In this document: in pieces, positions 1 to 8,910 of the stretch
Layout of the letters: every line of letters starts with the position of its first letter
Position numbering within the stretch: the stretch's first letter is position 1
NCBI GenBank assembly: GCA_017302895.1
Contig: JAFLBV010000001.1
Coordinates: forward strand, 682,001-746,000
DNA: 64,000 bases
Direction: 5' to 3'
Origin: Ignavibacteria bacterium
GTDB lineage: Bacteria > Bacteroidota > Ignavibacteria > Ignavibacteriales > Ignavibacteriaceae
Notes under the pieces: model-generated
What the model was told of the DNA's origin: nothing
What the model saw: only the letters and a program-made list of their open reading frames with translations
Database searches by the model: none
Position numbers and translations under genes: made by a program

Positions 1-161
1 AATAGTGGCAAAAGATTGAAGTGTTCAATTTGAAAGGGGGAAAAGATAGAATTCGAGAAGCATCATAGCCGGAAATTTGGACGATATAATGCGATTTTAG
101 AAGATATCTCCCGACTGCTCCTGTGAACACAAACCATTAACAATAAGGAATCTTTTCAATG

Positions 162-2252
162 CTATCGCATAACAACCATCTTCTTCACTAAACTCACCCC
201 TCCCGATGCCATCCTGTAAAAATAGACCCCGCTTGGCAGGTTATCTGCCTTAAAGGTGACCCGGTGATTGCCTGCTTCTTGTATGCCTTCAACAAGTGTG
301 GCGATTTTTTGTCCGAGAGTGTTATATACAATTATTGTTACTTCACCGGTGACAGGTAGTGTGTAAGAGATAATGGTTTCCGGATTAAATGGATTTGGGT
401 AGTTCTGCCCGAGTTCAAATGAGACCGGTGTGGATGTTACAATTTCGTCAACAGAAACCACACCACCTCCGTCAGTGGTTTTCAGAATGGAGCCGTAAGA
501 CCCTGCAATCCATGCTGTCTGTCGATCAAACATTTCTACCGTATAAAATGCGTATGTCGTTCCACTATTCTGTTTTCCCCAGGTGTCACCCCCGTCTGTG
601 GTGAAAAAGAGGGTTCCATTTGCACCGACTGCCCGACCAGACATCTCATCCGCGAAATCGATCGATTCGAGCAAAAGTCCGGGTTCCAAATGCTGACGAA
701 CCCATGAGATACCTCCATTTGTTGTTTTCAGAATCGTACCATTCCAACCACATGCCCAACCTGTTAGTTCATTTACGAAGCAAAAAGAGTACATTGTCAC
801 GGTTCCAACATAGATCCCCTGCCAGTTTCCTCCCCCGTTGGTTGTCTTGTAGATCACTCCGCCATCCGCGATGCACCAACCTGTCTGACTGTTTATAAAT
901 CTAATCTCCATTATTGAACTTGTAGTATCGTTGAATTGGGGGATCCAGGTTTGCCCCCCGTCAGTGGTTTTCCTTATCTTTCCAGAGTGACCGGCAACCC
1001 ATCCTGTCTGAGAATCAACAAAACTCAATGAATGTAAAGGGTATTCAGTGGTATTCTCCTGTAGTGACCAGCTTACACCCCCATTAGTGGTCCTAAGAAT
1101 ATTCCAGACATAACCCTCTCCTCCGACAGCCCATCCATTCATGTTATCCACGAACTGTACCGCCCTCAAAGGTTGAGTTGTGCCACTGTTTTGGACCTCC
1201 CAGGTTGATCCGCTGTTGGATGTGTGGATTATAGTCCCGCCCAGACCCACCATCCAGCCGTTAAGGGAATCGGTAAAACTAGACGAGTAAAGTGTGGCAG
1301 AAGTAACCCGTGGTTTGGAGCTCCAGGTTGCTCCTCCATCGGAGGTAAGAAACAACTGGCCATACTGTCCGACTACACATCCTGTTGATGAATTTGCGAA
1401 ATGCATCCCTCTCAGGAACCAGGTGCCCCCTGTTATTGACTCATTCCATGTATTACCGCCGTCGGTGGTTCTTGACACATTGAACTTGTCGCTTAGAGCC
1501 CAGCCGTGCAGGGAATCGATGAATTGGAGCGCCATACGATACCGGGTCGAACCCGTGGTTATCCTGGTCCAGGAGGTTCCACCATTCGTGGTTTTCATAA
1601 TCGTTCCGGCACCACCTCCGCACGCCCATCCATTTTGTGAACCGAAGAACTGTATCGAATAGAAAGTCTCCAGTGTCCCTGTGGTTTGTGTCTGCCAGGA
1701 ATTACCACCGTCAGTTGTTTTAAGGATATAGCCTGACTGTCCGGCTGCCCAACCTGTGTTCTGATCGATAAAGAAAATTGATTCCAGCTTGATCTCCGGT
1801 TGATTACGGAAAGTGCTCCAAGAGGTTCCGCCATCAGTCGTCTTCATGATTACACCTCCCCACCCTGTTGCCCACCCCGTCATTTCGTTTATGAAGAAAA
1901 CATCAATCAGGTCTTTATTCACAATTGCATCCGAAACTTCCCAGTAACTGCCGCCATCGGTGGTTTTAAGGAAGGTTCCATGGTCGCCCACTGCAAAACT
2001 GATTTGTGAGTTTAATGTAAACAAGCCATGCAAATAATAACCTGTATTCGCCTCCATCCTGTGCCAATTCTCGCCGCCATTGGTAGTCTTTATTATTGTG
2101 CCATCAGCACCAACCGCCAACGCGGTCTCCGGATTTGTGTACTTTACATCGAAAAGCCAGTTTCCCTGAGGAAGCGGATTTTGCCAGAACCATTGGGCAT
2201 TAAGAATGGATGAGAGGGTGAGTATAAATAGAAGTGAAGTCTGTGCTTTCAT
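162..2252 (-). CDS. Secreted YCF48/BNR-repeat beta-propeller protein with T9SS sorting domain
   Basis: A 696-residue exported protein. It starts with a signal peptide (MKAQTSLLFILTLSSILNAQ). About fourteen repeats follow, each carrying T-T-D/N-G-G-x-x-W, the hallmark of YCF48/BNR (sialidase-like) propeller blades, spaced roughly 40-45 residues apart to about residue 600. The last 80 residues are a T9SS type A sorting domain with the Q-N-Y-P-N-P-F-N-P core and a final K-K-M-V-V-M-R. It should be exported by Sec, moved across the outer membrane by T9SS and anchored or released at the surface. Such propellers usually act in binding rather than catalysis, and no catalytic residues are visible; the ligand is unknown. 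An AGG-type ribosome site precedes the ATG. It is transcribed away from mgtE. Confidence 0.9.
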   Translation of the reverse strand: MKAQTSLLFILTLSSILNAQWFWQNPLPQGNWLFDVKYTNPETALAVGADGTIIKTTNGGENWHRMEANTGYYLHGLFTLNSQISFAVGDHGTFLKTTDGGSYWEVSDAIVNKDLIDVFFINEMTGWATGWGGVIMKTTDGGTSWSTFRNQPEIKLESIFFIDQNTGWAAGQSGYILKTTDGGNSWQTQTTGTLETFYSIQFFGSQNGWACGGGAGTIMKTTNGGTSWTRITTGSTRYRMALQFIDSLHGWALSDKFNVSRTTDGGNTWNESITGGTWFLRGMHFANSSTGCVVGQYGQLFLTSDGGATWSSKPRVTSATLYSSSFTDSLNGWMVGLGGTIIHTSNSGSTWEVQNSGTTQPLRAVQFVDNMNGWAVGGEGYVWNILRTTNGGVSWSLQENTTEYPLHSLSFVDSQTGWVAGHSGKIRKTTDGGQTWIPQFNDTTSSIMEIRFINSQTGWCIADGGVIYKTTNGGGNWQGIYVGTVTMYSFCFVNELTGWACGWNGTILKTTNGGISWVRQHLEPGLLLESIDFADEMSGRAVGANGTLFFTTDGGDTWGKQNSGTTYAFYTVEMFDRQTAWIAGSYGSILKTTDGGGVVSVDEIVTSTPVSFELGQNYPNPFNPETIISYTLPVTGEVTIIVYNTLGQKIATLVEGIQEAGNHRVTFKADNLPSGVYFYRMASGGVSLVKKMVVMR

Positions 2253-2579
2253 TTTTTACCTGCCTAAAAAAAGTGATGTTCAATAGTCATTTTGTGCCGC
2301 ATCAATCCTGATGCCGAAATAAAATTCGTAAGTCCGTTAATTCTATCGAAAAAAATCAATTATTGAAGTATCGGAAATTTTTTATTAAAATCCTAATGAT
2401 AATTAGCTGGTATTATACTAAGTGTAAATACAAAAATAACTTCAAATTGACTTTTTAGTAGCCCCGAAATTCCTTAATTTTAGAGTCTGTTTTTGAAAAA
2501 ATTTGATATCAGTATACCAGTGTAATCACCAACAGCAGCCAACTAATTCCCGTCTTCTCAAAAAAATGCAGGAGAAGCT
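2253..2579. promoter_or_regulatory. Divergent intergenic region between the propeller gene and mgtE
   Basis: 327 AT-rich bases between divergent genes, so promoters for both should lie here. A good ribosome site (AGGAGA) sits directly before mgtE. No convincing promoter pair could be aligned, and no structure resembling a magnesium M-box or other known riboswitch was recognised. Confidence 0.4.
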
Positions 2580-3959
2580 ATGATTGGAAAAATACTCCAG
2601 CCCGAGATCAGCGAGTTAATCCGTAAAAGGAATCTCTCGCCGATTAAAGAACTTATAGATGAATGGACTCCTGCAGACCTGGCTGACCTCATTTCCTGCC
2701 TTCCCGATACCGATTGTGCCGTTTTCTTCAGAGTACTCCCCAAAGATGTGGAGATAGAAACATTCGAATACCTTGAGATTGAAGATCAGATGAATCTTCT
2801 TAAAGCGATGGGGAATGAAGAGGTTTCGAACATCCTGAACGAGATGTCGCCTGATGATCGTACCGCACTGTTTGAAGAACTTCCGGCAAGCATTACAAAA
2901 CAACTGATGTCCCTCCTCTCAACCGAGGAAAGGGCAGTCGCAAAACAGTTGCTTGGTTATCCCGAAAACTCTATCGGCCGTCTGATGACTCCCGATTACA
3001 TAGCAGTAGAGGAAGACTGGTCGATAAAGGAAGTGCTGGACTACATTCGTGAAAACGGTGAGGATTCTGAAACCCTGAACACGATTTATGTCGTGAATGA
3101 AAGAGGGCAGCTCGTGGATGACATCAGAATCAGGGAGTTTCTGTTGAATCCACTTCACAAAAAGGTGTATGATCTGATGGATAACAATTTTGTCTGTCTT
3201 AGCGCTTCGGAAGATCAGGAACAGGCAGTAGAGGTTTTCAAGAAATATGACAAACTTTCGATTCCCGTGGTTGATTCAGACGGTGTACTGATTGGCATCA
3301 TTACCGTGGATGATGTGTTGGATGTTGCTGAAGAAGAGGCTACCGAGGATATCCAGAAACTGGGTGCCGTTTCTGCTTTGGAGGATTCATATGTAGACAC
3401 TACAATTCCGCAGATGATAAAAAAACGGGTCGGCTGGCTTGCAGTACTTTTTGTCAGCGGAAGTCTTACAGCGTCTGCGATAGGAATTTTCGAAGAGGAG
3501 CTTGCAAAGGCACTTGTGCTTTCCCTCTTTATTCCGCTGGTTATTGCCTCGGGGGGTAATTCAGGATCGCAGGCAGCCACTCTTGTCACCCGTGCCCTCT
3601 CACTTGGTGAAATATCGATAGGTGACTGGTGGGGAGTGATGAAAAAAGAATTCATAACGGGGCTTTTTCTCGGACTGATCCTTGCCGTAATCGGATTTTT
3701 CAGAATTGCCATACTTGAGGTGCTGAACCTGAGTCATCTCGATTACTGGTTTTTAATCTCACTGAGTGTATCAAGTGCCCTGATCGGGGTTGTTCTTTGG
3801 GGTACATTTGTGGGTGCAATGTTGCCGCTTTTGCTTAAGAGGCTGGGTTTTGATCCCGCTACTTCGTCAGCCCCCTTTGTTTCCACACTTGTGGATGTGA
3901 CGGGAATAATCATCTACTTCACCTGTGCCGCCCTTTTCCTCAGGGGTACACTTCTTTAA
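2580..3959 (+). CDS. mgtE: Magnesium transporter MgtE
   Basis: Mg2+ channel/transporter of the inner membrane, 459 residues as usual for the family. The N-terminal helical MgtE_N domain (about 1-130) contains the superhelix repeats (ADLADLISCLP; NEMSPDDRTALFEELP). A CBS pair follows (about 135-255), which senses cytosolic Mg2+. Five membrane helices make up the pore from about residue 275; the family signature A-S-G-G-N-S-G-S-Q-A-A-T is present, and the last helix holds a conserved aspartate in S-T-L-V-D-V-T-G. The ATG is preceded by AGGAGA. It is a single gene with no visible operon partner. Confidence 0.97.
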   Translation: MIGKILQPEISELIRKRNLSPIKELIDEWTPADLADLISCLPDTDCAVFFRVLPKDVEIETFEYLEIEDQMNLLKAMGNEEVSNILNEMSPDDRTALFEELPASITKQLMSLLSTEERAVAKQLLGYPENSIGRLMTPDYIAVEEDWSIKEVLDYIRENGEDSETLNTIYVVNERGQLVDDIRIREFLLNPLHKKVYDLMDNNFVCLSASEDQEQAVEVFKKYDKLSIPVVDSDGVLIGIITVDDVLDVAEEEATEDIQKLGAVSALEDSYVDTTIPQMIKKRVGWLAVLFVSGSLTASAIGIFEEELAKALVLSLFIPLVIASGGNSGSQAATLVTRALSLGEISIGDWWGVMKKEFITGLFLGLILAVIGFFRIAILEVLNLSHLDYWFLISLSVSSALIGVVLWGTFVGAMLPLLLKRLGFDPATSSAPFVSTLVDVTGIIIYFTCAALFLRGTLL

Positions 3960-3979
3960 TACCGGGGTAACACCCAAAA

Positions 3980-4019
3980 TAAAAAAGGCAGACCACATTT
4001 TTTGCAGCCCGCCTTTTCC
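3980..4019. terminator. Possible bidirectional terminator between mgtE and the lipoprotein gene
   Basis: AAAAGGC and GCCTTTT form a 7-bp stem with A and T runs on either side, lying between convergent genes. The loop is long (about 20 bases), so the stem is weak. Confidence 0.45.
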
Positions 4020-4036
4020 ATTCAACTAAAATTTCC

Positions 4037-4945
4037 TTATTGTGTCAGCTCACCTGTTACAGGATCGAGGAGGAATTTGGTGCCACCGACATTCATTTGA
4101 ATTTTATCACCGCCGAGAGTAATGTTTATTTCCCGGTTGATAACTTTTTCTCTGTAAACTTCACCTTTCAGAAATGTAACTGTTGCTGTGTAGGTGCCGG
4201 TGATTGTTCCGCTTATTGCACGATGCCAGTTTAGTGTCCTTATTCTTGGCCCCTTAACATTGGTAAAGTTTAATGTAAGGTTGTTGTTAAGTGTGCGGAC
4301 GGCATTTCCTCTGGTGATGGTATCAGAGACGGCTCTTCTTAGAGGGGAGGCCGGAAGTGTATTAACTGTGACAATGGAAGTGTTGGCGTCTGTTGTGGTC
4401 CATCCGGCAGAGAGAGTGAGAAGCTTGCGGGATACGCCCGGTCTTACCAGTTCCCCGGTTCCGCTGACAATTTCCTGATTTACAGAGTAGGCAGTATCAG
4501 GTGTACCGTTCAGATCGACAATATAGTGTTTTTGAAAAACGCCGTTTTTGTTCAGGAATCTGTGTTTATACACGCGAACATAGTTTGCATGATAGAGTCC
4601 GTTAGGGTCGCCTTTTGTGCGGGTTACGGTTACCGTCCACCAGCCTGTAAGAGAGTCATAGACCTTTTCAACATTTACAGAGCCATTCCGGAAACCAAAA
4701 AGAGAGTTAACCACCTCGTTTTGCAGTCCTTCTTTTGTAGCACTTGCCATCATGTCAGACATTTGTTCGAGAGCTCCGCCGTCGTTAATTGCCAGTGAGG
4801 CTGCTATTGATGCTGCTGCGTCCTGCGTTGCTGCGGCTTCCACCTGCACTTCAGTTGGATTTTCACCTTTTTTACATCCCGAAATCATCAGGAAGAAGGG
4901 GATAACCAGTAGCAGGGCGAAAAGTGCTCTTAATCTGTTATTCAT
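4037..4945 (-). CDS. Putative lipoprotein of unknown function
   Basis: 302 residues. The N-terminus (MNNRLRALFALLLVIPFFLM followed by ISGC) is a lipoprotein signal with the lipid-accepting cysteine at residue 24, so the product is probably tethered to the inner or outer membrane. The rest is polar and rich in Thr, Asn and Val, with a predicted beta-rich repeat-like character (for example YTATVTFLKGEVYREKV). No domain was recognised. A short Ala-rich, possibly helical segment follows the cysteine. The downstream gene is mgtE, convergent; upstream is the VirK-like gene on the same strand, 124 bases away. Confidence 0.75.
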   Translation of the reverse strand: MNNRLRALFALLLVIPFFLMISGCKKGENPTEVQVEAAATQDAAASIAASLAINDGGALEQMSDMMASATKEGLQNEVVNSLFGFRNGSVNVEKVYDSLTGWWTVTVTRTKGDPNGLYHANYVRVYKHRFLNKNGVFQKHYIVDLNGTPDTAYSVNQEIVSGTGELVRPGVSRKLLTLSAGWTTTDANTSIVTVNTLPASPLRRAVSDTITRGNAVRTLNNNLTLNFTNVKGPRIRTLNWHRAISGTITGTYTATVTFLKGEVYREKVINREINITLGGDKIQMNVGGTKFLLDPVTGELTQ

Positions 4946-5068
4946 AGAAAGCGTCTCCGTTTCTTATTGTGTGAGAGATATTAAATAATTGTTGTTCTGT
5001 CTGTTAGATAAAACCTGAATTAAAATGGTTTAAATTCACCAAATTTTTACCCTTCGACAGAAACAGAA

Positions 5069-5548
5069 TCAATCCTGTGTAAAGAAAAGCACCCCCTCGC
5101 CGTTCTCACCATTGGAAATAGTGCAATGAAATGTTTCATTCATCACGGTTTCAAATTTATCAGGAGTGATGTAGCGGGCATTTACTTCAACAGAATTATC
5201 CTCGAAGACGCGACACTTCACATAATTGGTGACATATCCATATTTTCTGTGGGAGATGAGTACGGCCTTGCTGAATGCGAGGTACCCTTTGGGGTTTTTG
5301 ATCGAACCTGCAGGGAAGTATTCGAACTCATCTATTCCCATTCCTCCGGTTACATCGGGAGATTTTTCTTCAGTGGAATCGATCACCAGCCGGCATTTCG
5401 CATAATGAAAGACAACCCTGACCTGGGCTCCCTTGTCAAGAGTGGAGAGAAGTTCACCAAAGTTTTTGATTTGAACGGTTTCCTGAGCGAGAATGGCCGG
5501 TATGAAGACCACGAAAAACAGGAGTAATAAACGGGTAAAATGTGTCAT
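5069..5548 (-). CDS. VirK-like secreted protein
   Basis: 159 residues from the chosen start. An upstream in-frame start at 5599 would add 17 residues before the signal peptide. The ATG at 5548 has AGGAA eight bases upstream and begins directly with MTHFTRLLLLFFVVFIPAIL, a clear signal peptide. The mature part contains V-R-V-V-F-H-Y-A-K-C followed by G-G-M-G-I-D-E-F-E-Y-F, the layout of the VirK family (PF06903), whose function is poorly known. The two cysteines (K-C-R-L and K-C-R-V) may form a disulfide in the periplasm. The family call rests on remembered motif pattern, not on a search. Confidence 0.65.
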   Translation of the reverse strand: MTHFTRLLLLFFVVFIPAILAQETVQIKNFGELLSTLDKGAQVRVVFHYAKCRLVIDSTEEKSPDVTGGMGIDEFEYFPAGSIKNPKGYLAFSKAVLISHRKYGYVTNYVKCRVFEDNSVEVNARYITPDKFETVMNETFHCTISNGENGEGVLFFTQD

Positions 5549-5768
5549 GGAAAATTCCTGATTTTTGATATCATAATATACATAAGGTAAATCTTGCAAA
5601 GATGTTCCTCATAACAAAACAACCCGTGTTACAACTTACATTCTCAAATCAGATAAAAATTTCCAATTATTGAAAAAAATTTTCTTCATTATTAGAATTT
5701 TTTCCTGTTTGTAAAAAAATTATACACTAAAACAAGCCATTACAGCACATATGCATAAAAATTCAACA

Positions 5769-5786
5769 TTGGCACGAGAATTGCTT
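5769..5786 (+). promoter_or_regulatory. Sigma-54 (RpoN) promoter of the multiheme cytochrome gene
   Basis: TGGCAC-GAGAA-TTGCT matches the sigma-54 -24/-12 consensus (TGGCAC, five bases, TTGCA/T), with ten bases between the GG and GC dinucleotides. Transcription should start near 5796, leaving a 5' leader of about 25 bases with AGAGG before the ATG at 5821. Sigma-54 promoters need an enhancer-binding activator; the AT-rich 5600-5768 region would hold its sites, but none was recognised. Confidence 0.8.
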
Positions 5787-5820
5787 AATTACACCAGCAC
5801 TTTAATTTATAGAGGCAAAA

Positions 5821-8169
5821 ATGCTAAAAAAACTACTTTTCATTCTGGTAGCTGTATCATTTACCGCAGCAGTGTACGCGCAAGTACCCAGAGCAAAAAT
5901 CTTTTCCGAGCCAATGTCAGAAGCAAGGTTGACGACATTAGGTTTGAGCACCAACTCCGTTTCTTCCGGAGCTAAAGTTACCGCTAATGGTACTTATTTC
6001 TATTTCTCACCAAGAAATATTGCAAATACATTACCGATCACGGCGTTCACTTTTACATTGACAAATAAACCCGCTGGTTCCACAGCTACAATCGAAAATC
6101 TTCTGCCGACAATGGTTGGCTTGAAGCCAGATGTAGTTGGTAACTATGTAGTTAATCTTTCAGTCACCACCACAGGCGGCACACATGACACCACAATGAC
6201 ATTTGTAGCCGGTAATTATGTTGGTGTTGGTGGATTTGACGGTATCGCCGGTACATTCCCAAAATGTATGACCTGCCACTCTTCAAACCCAACCTTCAGC
6301 GGCATTTTCAACAGATGGAAAGACTCGAAACACGGTCTCGCACTTAAAAAAGAGATGACCACCGGTCCTTCATCATTTGCTGCTTACTGTTTGAAATGCC
6401 ATACAACCGGAACAGATCATAATCTCGCATCAGTAAATGGTGGATTTGATGATTTGGCCGCTGCAAACGGATATGTCTATTCAGGACCTCCAAATCCATT
6501 GAAATGGGATACCCTTAGAGCAGTTAATGGTGGCGTACTTGTTAATACAGCCAATGTTGGTTGCGAAATGTGCCACGGTGCAGGCAGCCAGCACGCTGCA
6601 GCTCCTAGCACAGCAAACATCGCCATCAACTATGAAGCAGGCGCTTGCATGAGATGCCATGATTCACCGCCTTATTACAGAACCTACAATCAGTTTGCTG
6701 TAACAAGACACTCAGTAGCAGTATGGTCGAACTCATTTGCACAGGGAACTACCTCACAGAACAACTCATTGAGTAACTGTATCCGTTGCCACGATGCAAA
6801 AGGTTACATCAACTACTCATACGGCAGAACAACCAACACAACCGGTTGGACTGAAGCAAACCAGACAGATCTTGGCTGCTCAATGTGCCACGATCCTCAC
6901 GGAACAACAAACACTGCCAGCTTAAGATATACACCAACTGTTGGTGATACTCTTGGCAACGGTTTTAACTATTCAGCTGTTGTTACAGGTGAAGGCAAAC
7001 TTTGTATGAACTGCCACAAAGCACGCAGAGACAATGTTACCTATGTTCCTGCAGGTACAGTTAACTCTACCTGGGGACCTCACCACTCATCACAGACAGA
7101 CAACCTTCTTGGTCAGAATGCTGCTGTATTCACATCAGCTTACCCGTCAAGTCTTGCACACAAATCGACTGCCGGTGCGTGCGTTACCTGCCACATGGCT
7201 AAAGACACAACCGCAGCCAACAAAGACAAAGTTGGAAGCCATACATGGAGAATGAACAATCCTGAAACCGGATATGACAACACCACAGCATGTAAATCAT
7301 GCCATGGCAACATAAACTCATTTGCAGAAATCATTGCTTCAGTTGATTATGACATGGACGGACAGGTCGAACCATTCCAGGTTGAAGTTGACGGTCTCAT
7401 TAGAACCCTTAGAATCTGGTTACCACCAGTTGGTCTCGATTCAATTTCCTACACAATGATCAACGCAAACAACAACCTTACTGAAAGAAAAGCATACTGG
7501 AACTACCAGCTTATCGCTTATGATCACTCAAGAGGAATTCATAATCCTAAATTTGCTATCAGTGTTCTTCAGAGATCAATCGCTGCTCTCGGCGGACCTG
7601 TTCCTGTAGAACTTACTGACTTCAGTGCTGCTGTTGTTAATAACAATGTAACAGTAAACTGGGCTACCGCAACCGAAACCAACAACAAGGGATTCTCGGT
7701 TGAGAGAAAAGCCAAAAACGGCGAATGGGCAACTATCGGATTTGTTAACGGTAAAGGAAACTCAACCGAAATAACAAACTACTCATATACCGATAAAGAA
7801 GCTGTAAAACTGAACTCATCAAAAGTCAGCTACAGACTGAAACAAGTTGACCTCGACGGAACAACCACCTACACCAAAGAAATCGAAGTTGAGATTACTC
7901 TGCCTAATACTTTAAGTCTTGGTCAGAACTATCCTAACCCGTTCAACCCTTCAACAAAGATAACTTTCGAAATTCCTGAAAACGGAATGGTTACCCTGAA
8001 AGTTTACAATGTTTCCGGTGTTGAAGTTGCTACACTTGTAAACAAACAAATGACCAACGGAAGATATGACATCGCTTTTGATGCTACAAGTCTTTCATCA
8101 GGCGTTTATTTCTATCGCTTACAGTTCGGCAACCAGGTTATCACACGCAAAATGGTGGTAATGAAGTAG
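5821..8169 (+). CDS. Nine-heme c-type cytochrome with T9SS sorting domain
   Basis: 782 residues. Signal peptide MLKKLLFILVAVSFTAAVYA. Nine CxxCH heme-binding motifs lie between about residues 149 and 495: CMTCH, CLKCH, CEMCH, CMRCH, CIRCH, CSMCH, CMNCH, CVTCH, CKSCH. Extra histidines (DPHGT, WGPHHSS, SKHGL) can serve as distal ligands. A beta-sandwich segment follows (about 595-695, V-E-L-T-D-F-S-A-A and N-N-K-G-F-S-V-E-R), then a T9SS type A sorting domain (N-Y-P-N-P-F-N-P; last residues M-V-V-M-K). The layout suggests a decaheme/nonaheme-type electron carrier placed on the outside of the outer membrane, possibly for electron exchange with extracellular acceptors; that role is inferred. Its own sigma-54 promoter and a strong terminator make it a single-gene unit. 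Confidence 0.93.
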   Translation: MLKKLLFILVAVSFTAAVYAQVPRAKIFSEPMSEARLTTLGLSTNSVSSGAKVTANGTYFYFSPRNIANTLPITAFTFTLTNKPAGSTATIENLLPTMVGLKPDVVGNYVVNLSVTTTGGTHDTTMTFVAGNYVGVGGFDGIAGTFPKCMTCHSSNPTFSGIFNRWKDSKHGLALKKEMTTGPSSFAAYCLKCHTTGTDHNLASVNGGFDDLAAANGYVYSGPPNPLKWDTLRAVNGGVLVNTANVGCEMCHGAGSQHAAAPSTANIAINYEAGACMRCHDSPPYYRTYNQFAVTRHSVAVWSNSFAQGTTSQNNSLSNCIRCHDAKGYINYSYGRTTNTTGWTEANQTDLGCSMCHDPHGTTNTASLRYTPTVGDTLGNGFNYSAVVTGEGKLCMNCHKARRDNVTYVPAGTVNSTWGPHHSSQTDNLLGQNAAVFTSAYPSSLAHKSTAGACVTCHMAKDTTAANKDKVGSHTWRMNNPETGYDNTTACKSCHGNINSFAEIIASVDYDMDGQVEPFQVEVDGLIRTLRIWLPPVGLDSISYTMINANNNLTERKAYWNYQLIAYDHSRGIHNPKFAISVLQRSIAALGGPVPVELTDFSAAVVNNNVTVNWATATETNNKGFSVERKAKNGEWATIGFVNGKGNSTEITNYSYTDKEAVKLNSSKVSYRLKQVDLDGTTTYTKEIEVEITLPNTLSLGQNYPNPFNPSTKITFEIPENGMVTLKVYNVSGVEVATLVNKQMTNGRYDIAFDATSLSSGVYFYRLQFGNQVITRKMVVMK

Positions 8170-8194
8170 GTATTAGGTATTAGGTATCAGGTAT
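8167..8194. repeat. Four-copy heptamer tandem repeat overlapping a stop codon
   Basis: TAGGTAT occurs three times in a row and then once as CAGGTAT; the first copy contains the TAG stop of the cytochrome gene. The same kind of 4 x 7-bp tract ends the gene at 16.7 kb. Confidence 0.85.
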
Positions 8195-8229
8195 TATTTT
8201 TGATCTGATACATTCTACCCTATCTTTTG

Positions 8230-8264
8230 AAGCTGCTCTCTGAAAAGGGGGCAGCTTTTTTTTT
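8230..8264 (+). terminator. Rho-independent terminator of the multiheme cytochrome gene
   Basis: AAGCTGC and GCAGCTT form a 7-bp stem (8230-8236 with 8251-8257) followed by a run of T through 8264. Confidence 0.85.
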
Positions 8265-8304
8265 AATGCAGTAATCCAATAATGCAATAATGCAGTAATG
8301 TGAT
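8265..8304. repeat. Octamer tandem repeat directly after a terminator
   Basis: Five consecutive 8-base units: AATGCAGT, AATCCAAT, AATGCAAT, AATGCAGT, AATGTGAT. It begins where the terminator T-run ends. A three-unit version of the same tract, in the other orientation, sits after the terminator near 20.15 kb. Confidence 0.85.
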
Positions 8305-8421
8305 GAACGCTTTGCTTTATTATTATCCTGCTTTGATATTTCCGGAGGCTTGTGAGGTTTTATCCCTTTGCAATTGATCTTATAACAGTTAAATTTAGTG
8401 ATAAAAAAATGGAAGTTACAG

Positions 8422-8910
8422 ATGACAAAACCCCGTGACCCGATATCGTGGAATGAATGTTTTATGCAGATGGCATACCTGATGGCGATGAGATCGAAAG
8501 ACCCGAACACTCAGGCAGGTGCAGTAATTGTTGATCAGAACAAGGTAATTGTGGGTTTGGGATACAACGGTTTCCCGAGAGGGATCGACGAGGGGAAACT
8601 TCCATGGTCAAGAAGTGGTGGCTTTACGGAATCGAAGTATGCGTTTGTAGTACATGCCGAAGAAAATGCCATTTACAACGCCAATAAATCTGTTCACGAT
8701 TGTGTTTTATACTGCACTCTTTTCCCCTGCAACGAATGCACAAAGACAATTATACAGAACGGGATAAAAAAAGTAATCTACGCCTCGGATAAATATCACG
8801 ATGACCCGATTTGGATCGCATCAAGAAAACTGCTGGATCTGGCGGGGGTGGAATATGAACAGTATATTCCCGGGTTCGAACTGAATCTCTCCGAAAAAGG
8901 TGAACACTAA
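8422..8910 (+). CDS. Deoxycytidylate (dCMP) deaminase
   Basis: 162 residues. Converts dCMP to dUMP, feeding thymidylate synthesis in the cytosol. The zinc-binding motifs of the cytidine/dCMP deaminase fold are present: H-A-E-E-N-A (His ligand and catalytic Glu) and P-C-N-E-C-T (two Cys ligands). The N-terminal S-W-N-E-C-F-M-Q-M-A and the S-K-D-P-N-T-Q-A-G segment are typical of the family. The ATG at 8422 has GGAAG six bases upstream; a GTG at 8398 would add eight residues but has no ribosome site. The stop codon abuts the stop codon of the convergent ppc gene with no bases between. A ComEB-type deaminase is the closest alternative name. Confidence 0.92.
   Translation: MTKPRDPISWNECFMQMAYLMAMRSKDPNTQAGAVIVDQNKVIVGLGYNGFPRGIDEGKLPWSRSGGFTESKYAFVVHAEENAIYNANKSVHDCVLYCTLFPCNECTKTIIQNGIKKVIYASDKYHDDPIWIASRKLLDLAGVEYEQYIPGFELNLSEKGEH

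Noticed and set aside
57..161. End of a plus-strand gene at the left edge
   Set aside because: Frames close within 35 bases of the edge; nothing recognisable.
2253..2579. Mg2+ riboswitch (M-box) before mgtE
   Set aside because: No long paired structure or conserved loops; sequence is mostly AT-rich.
3215..3712. Minus-strand 165-residue open frame inside mgtE
   Set aside because: Antisense shadow of a well-supported gene, Ser/Thr/Pro-biased, no start signal.
8265..8304. CRISPR array
   Set aside because: Repeats are 8 bp and contiguous with no spacers; no cas genes.
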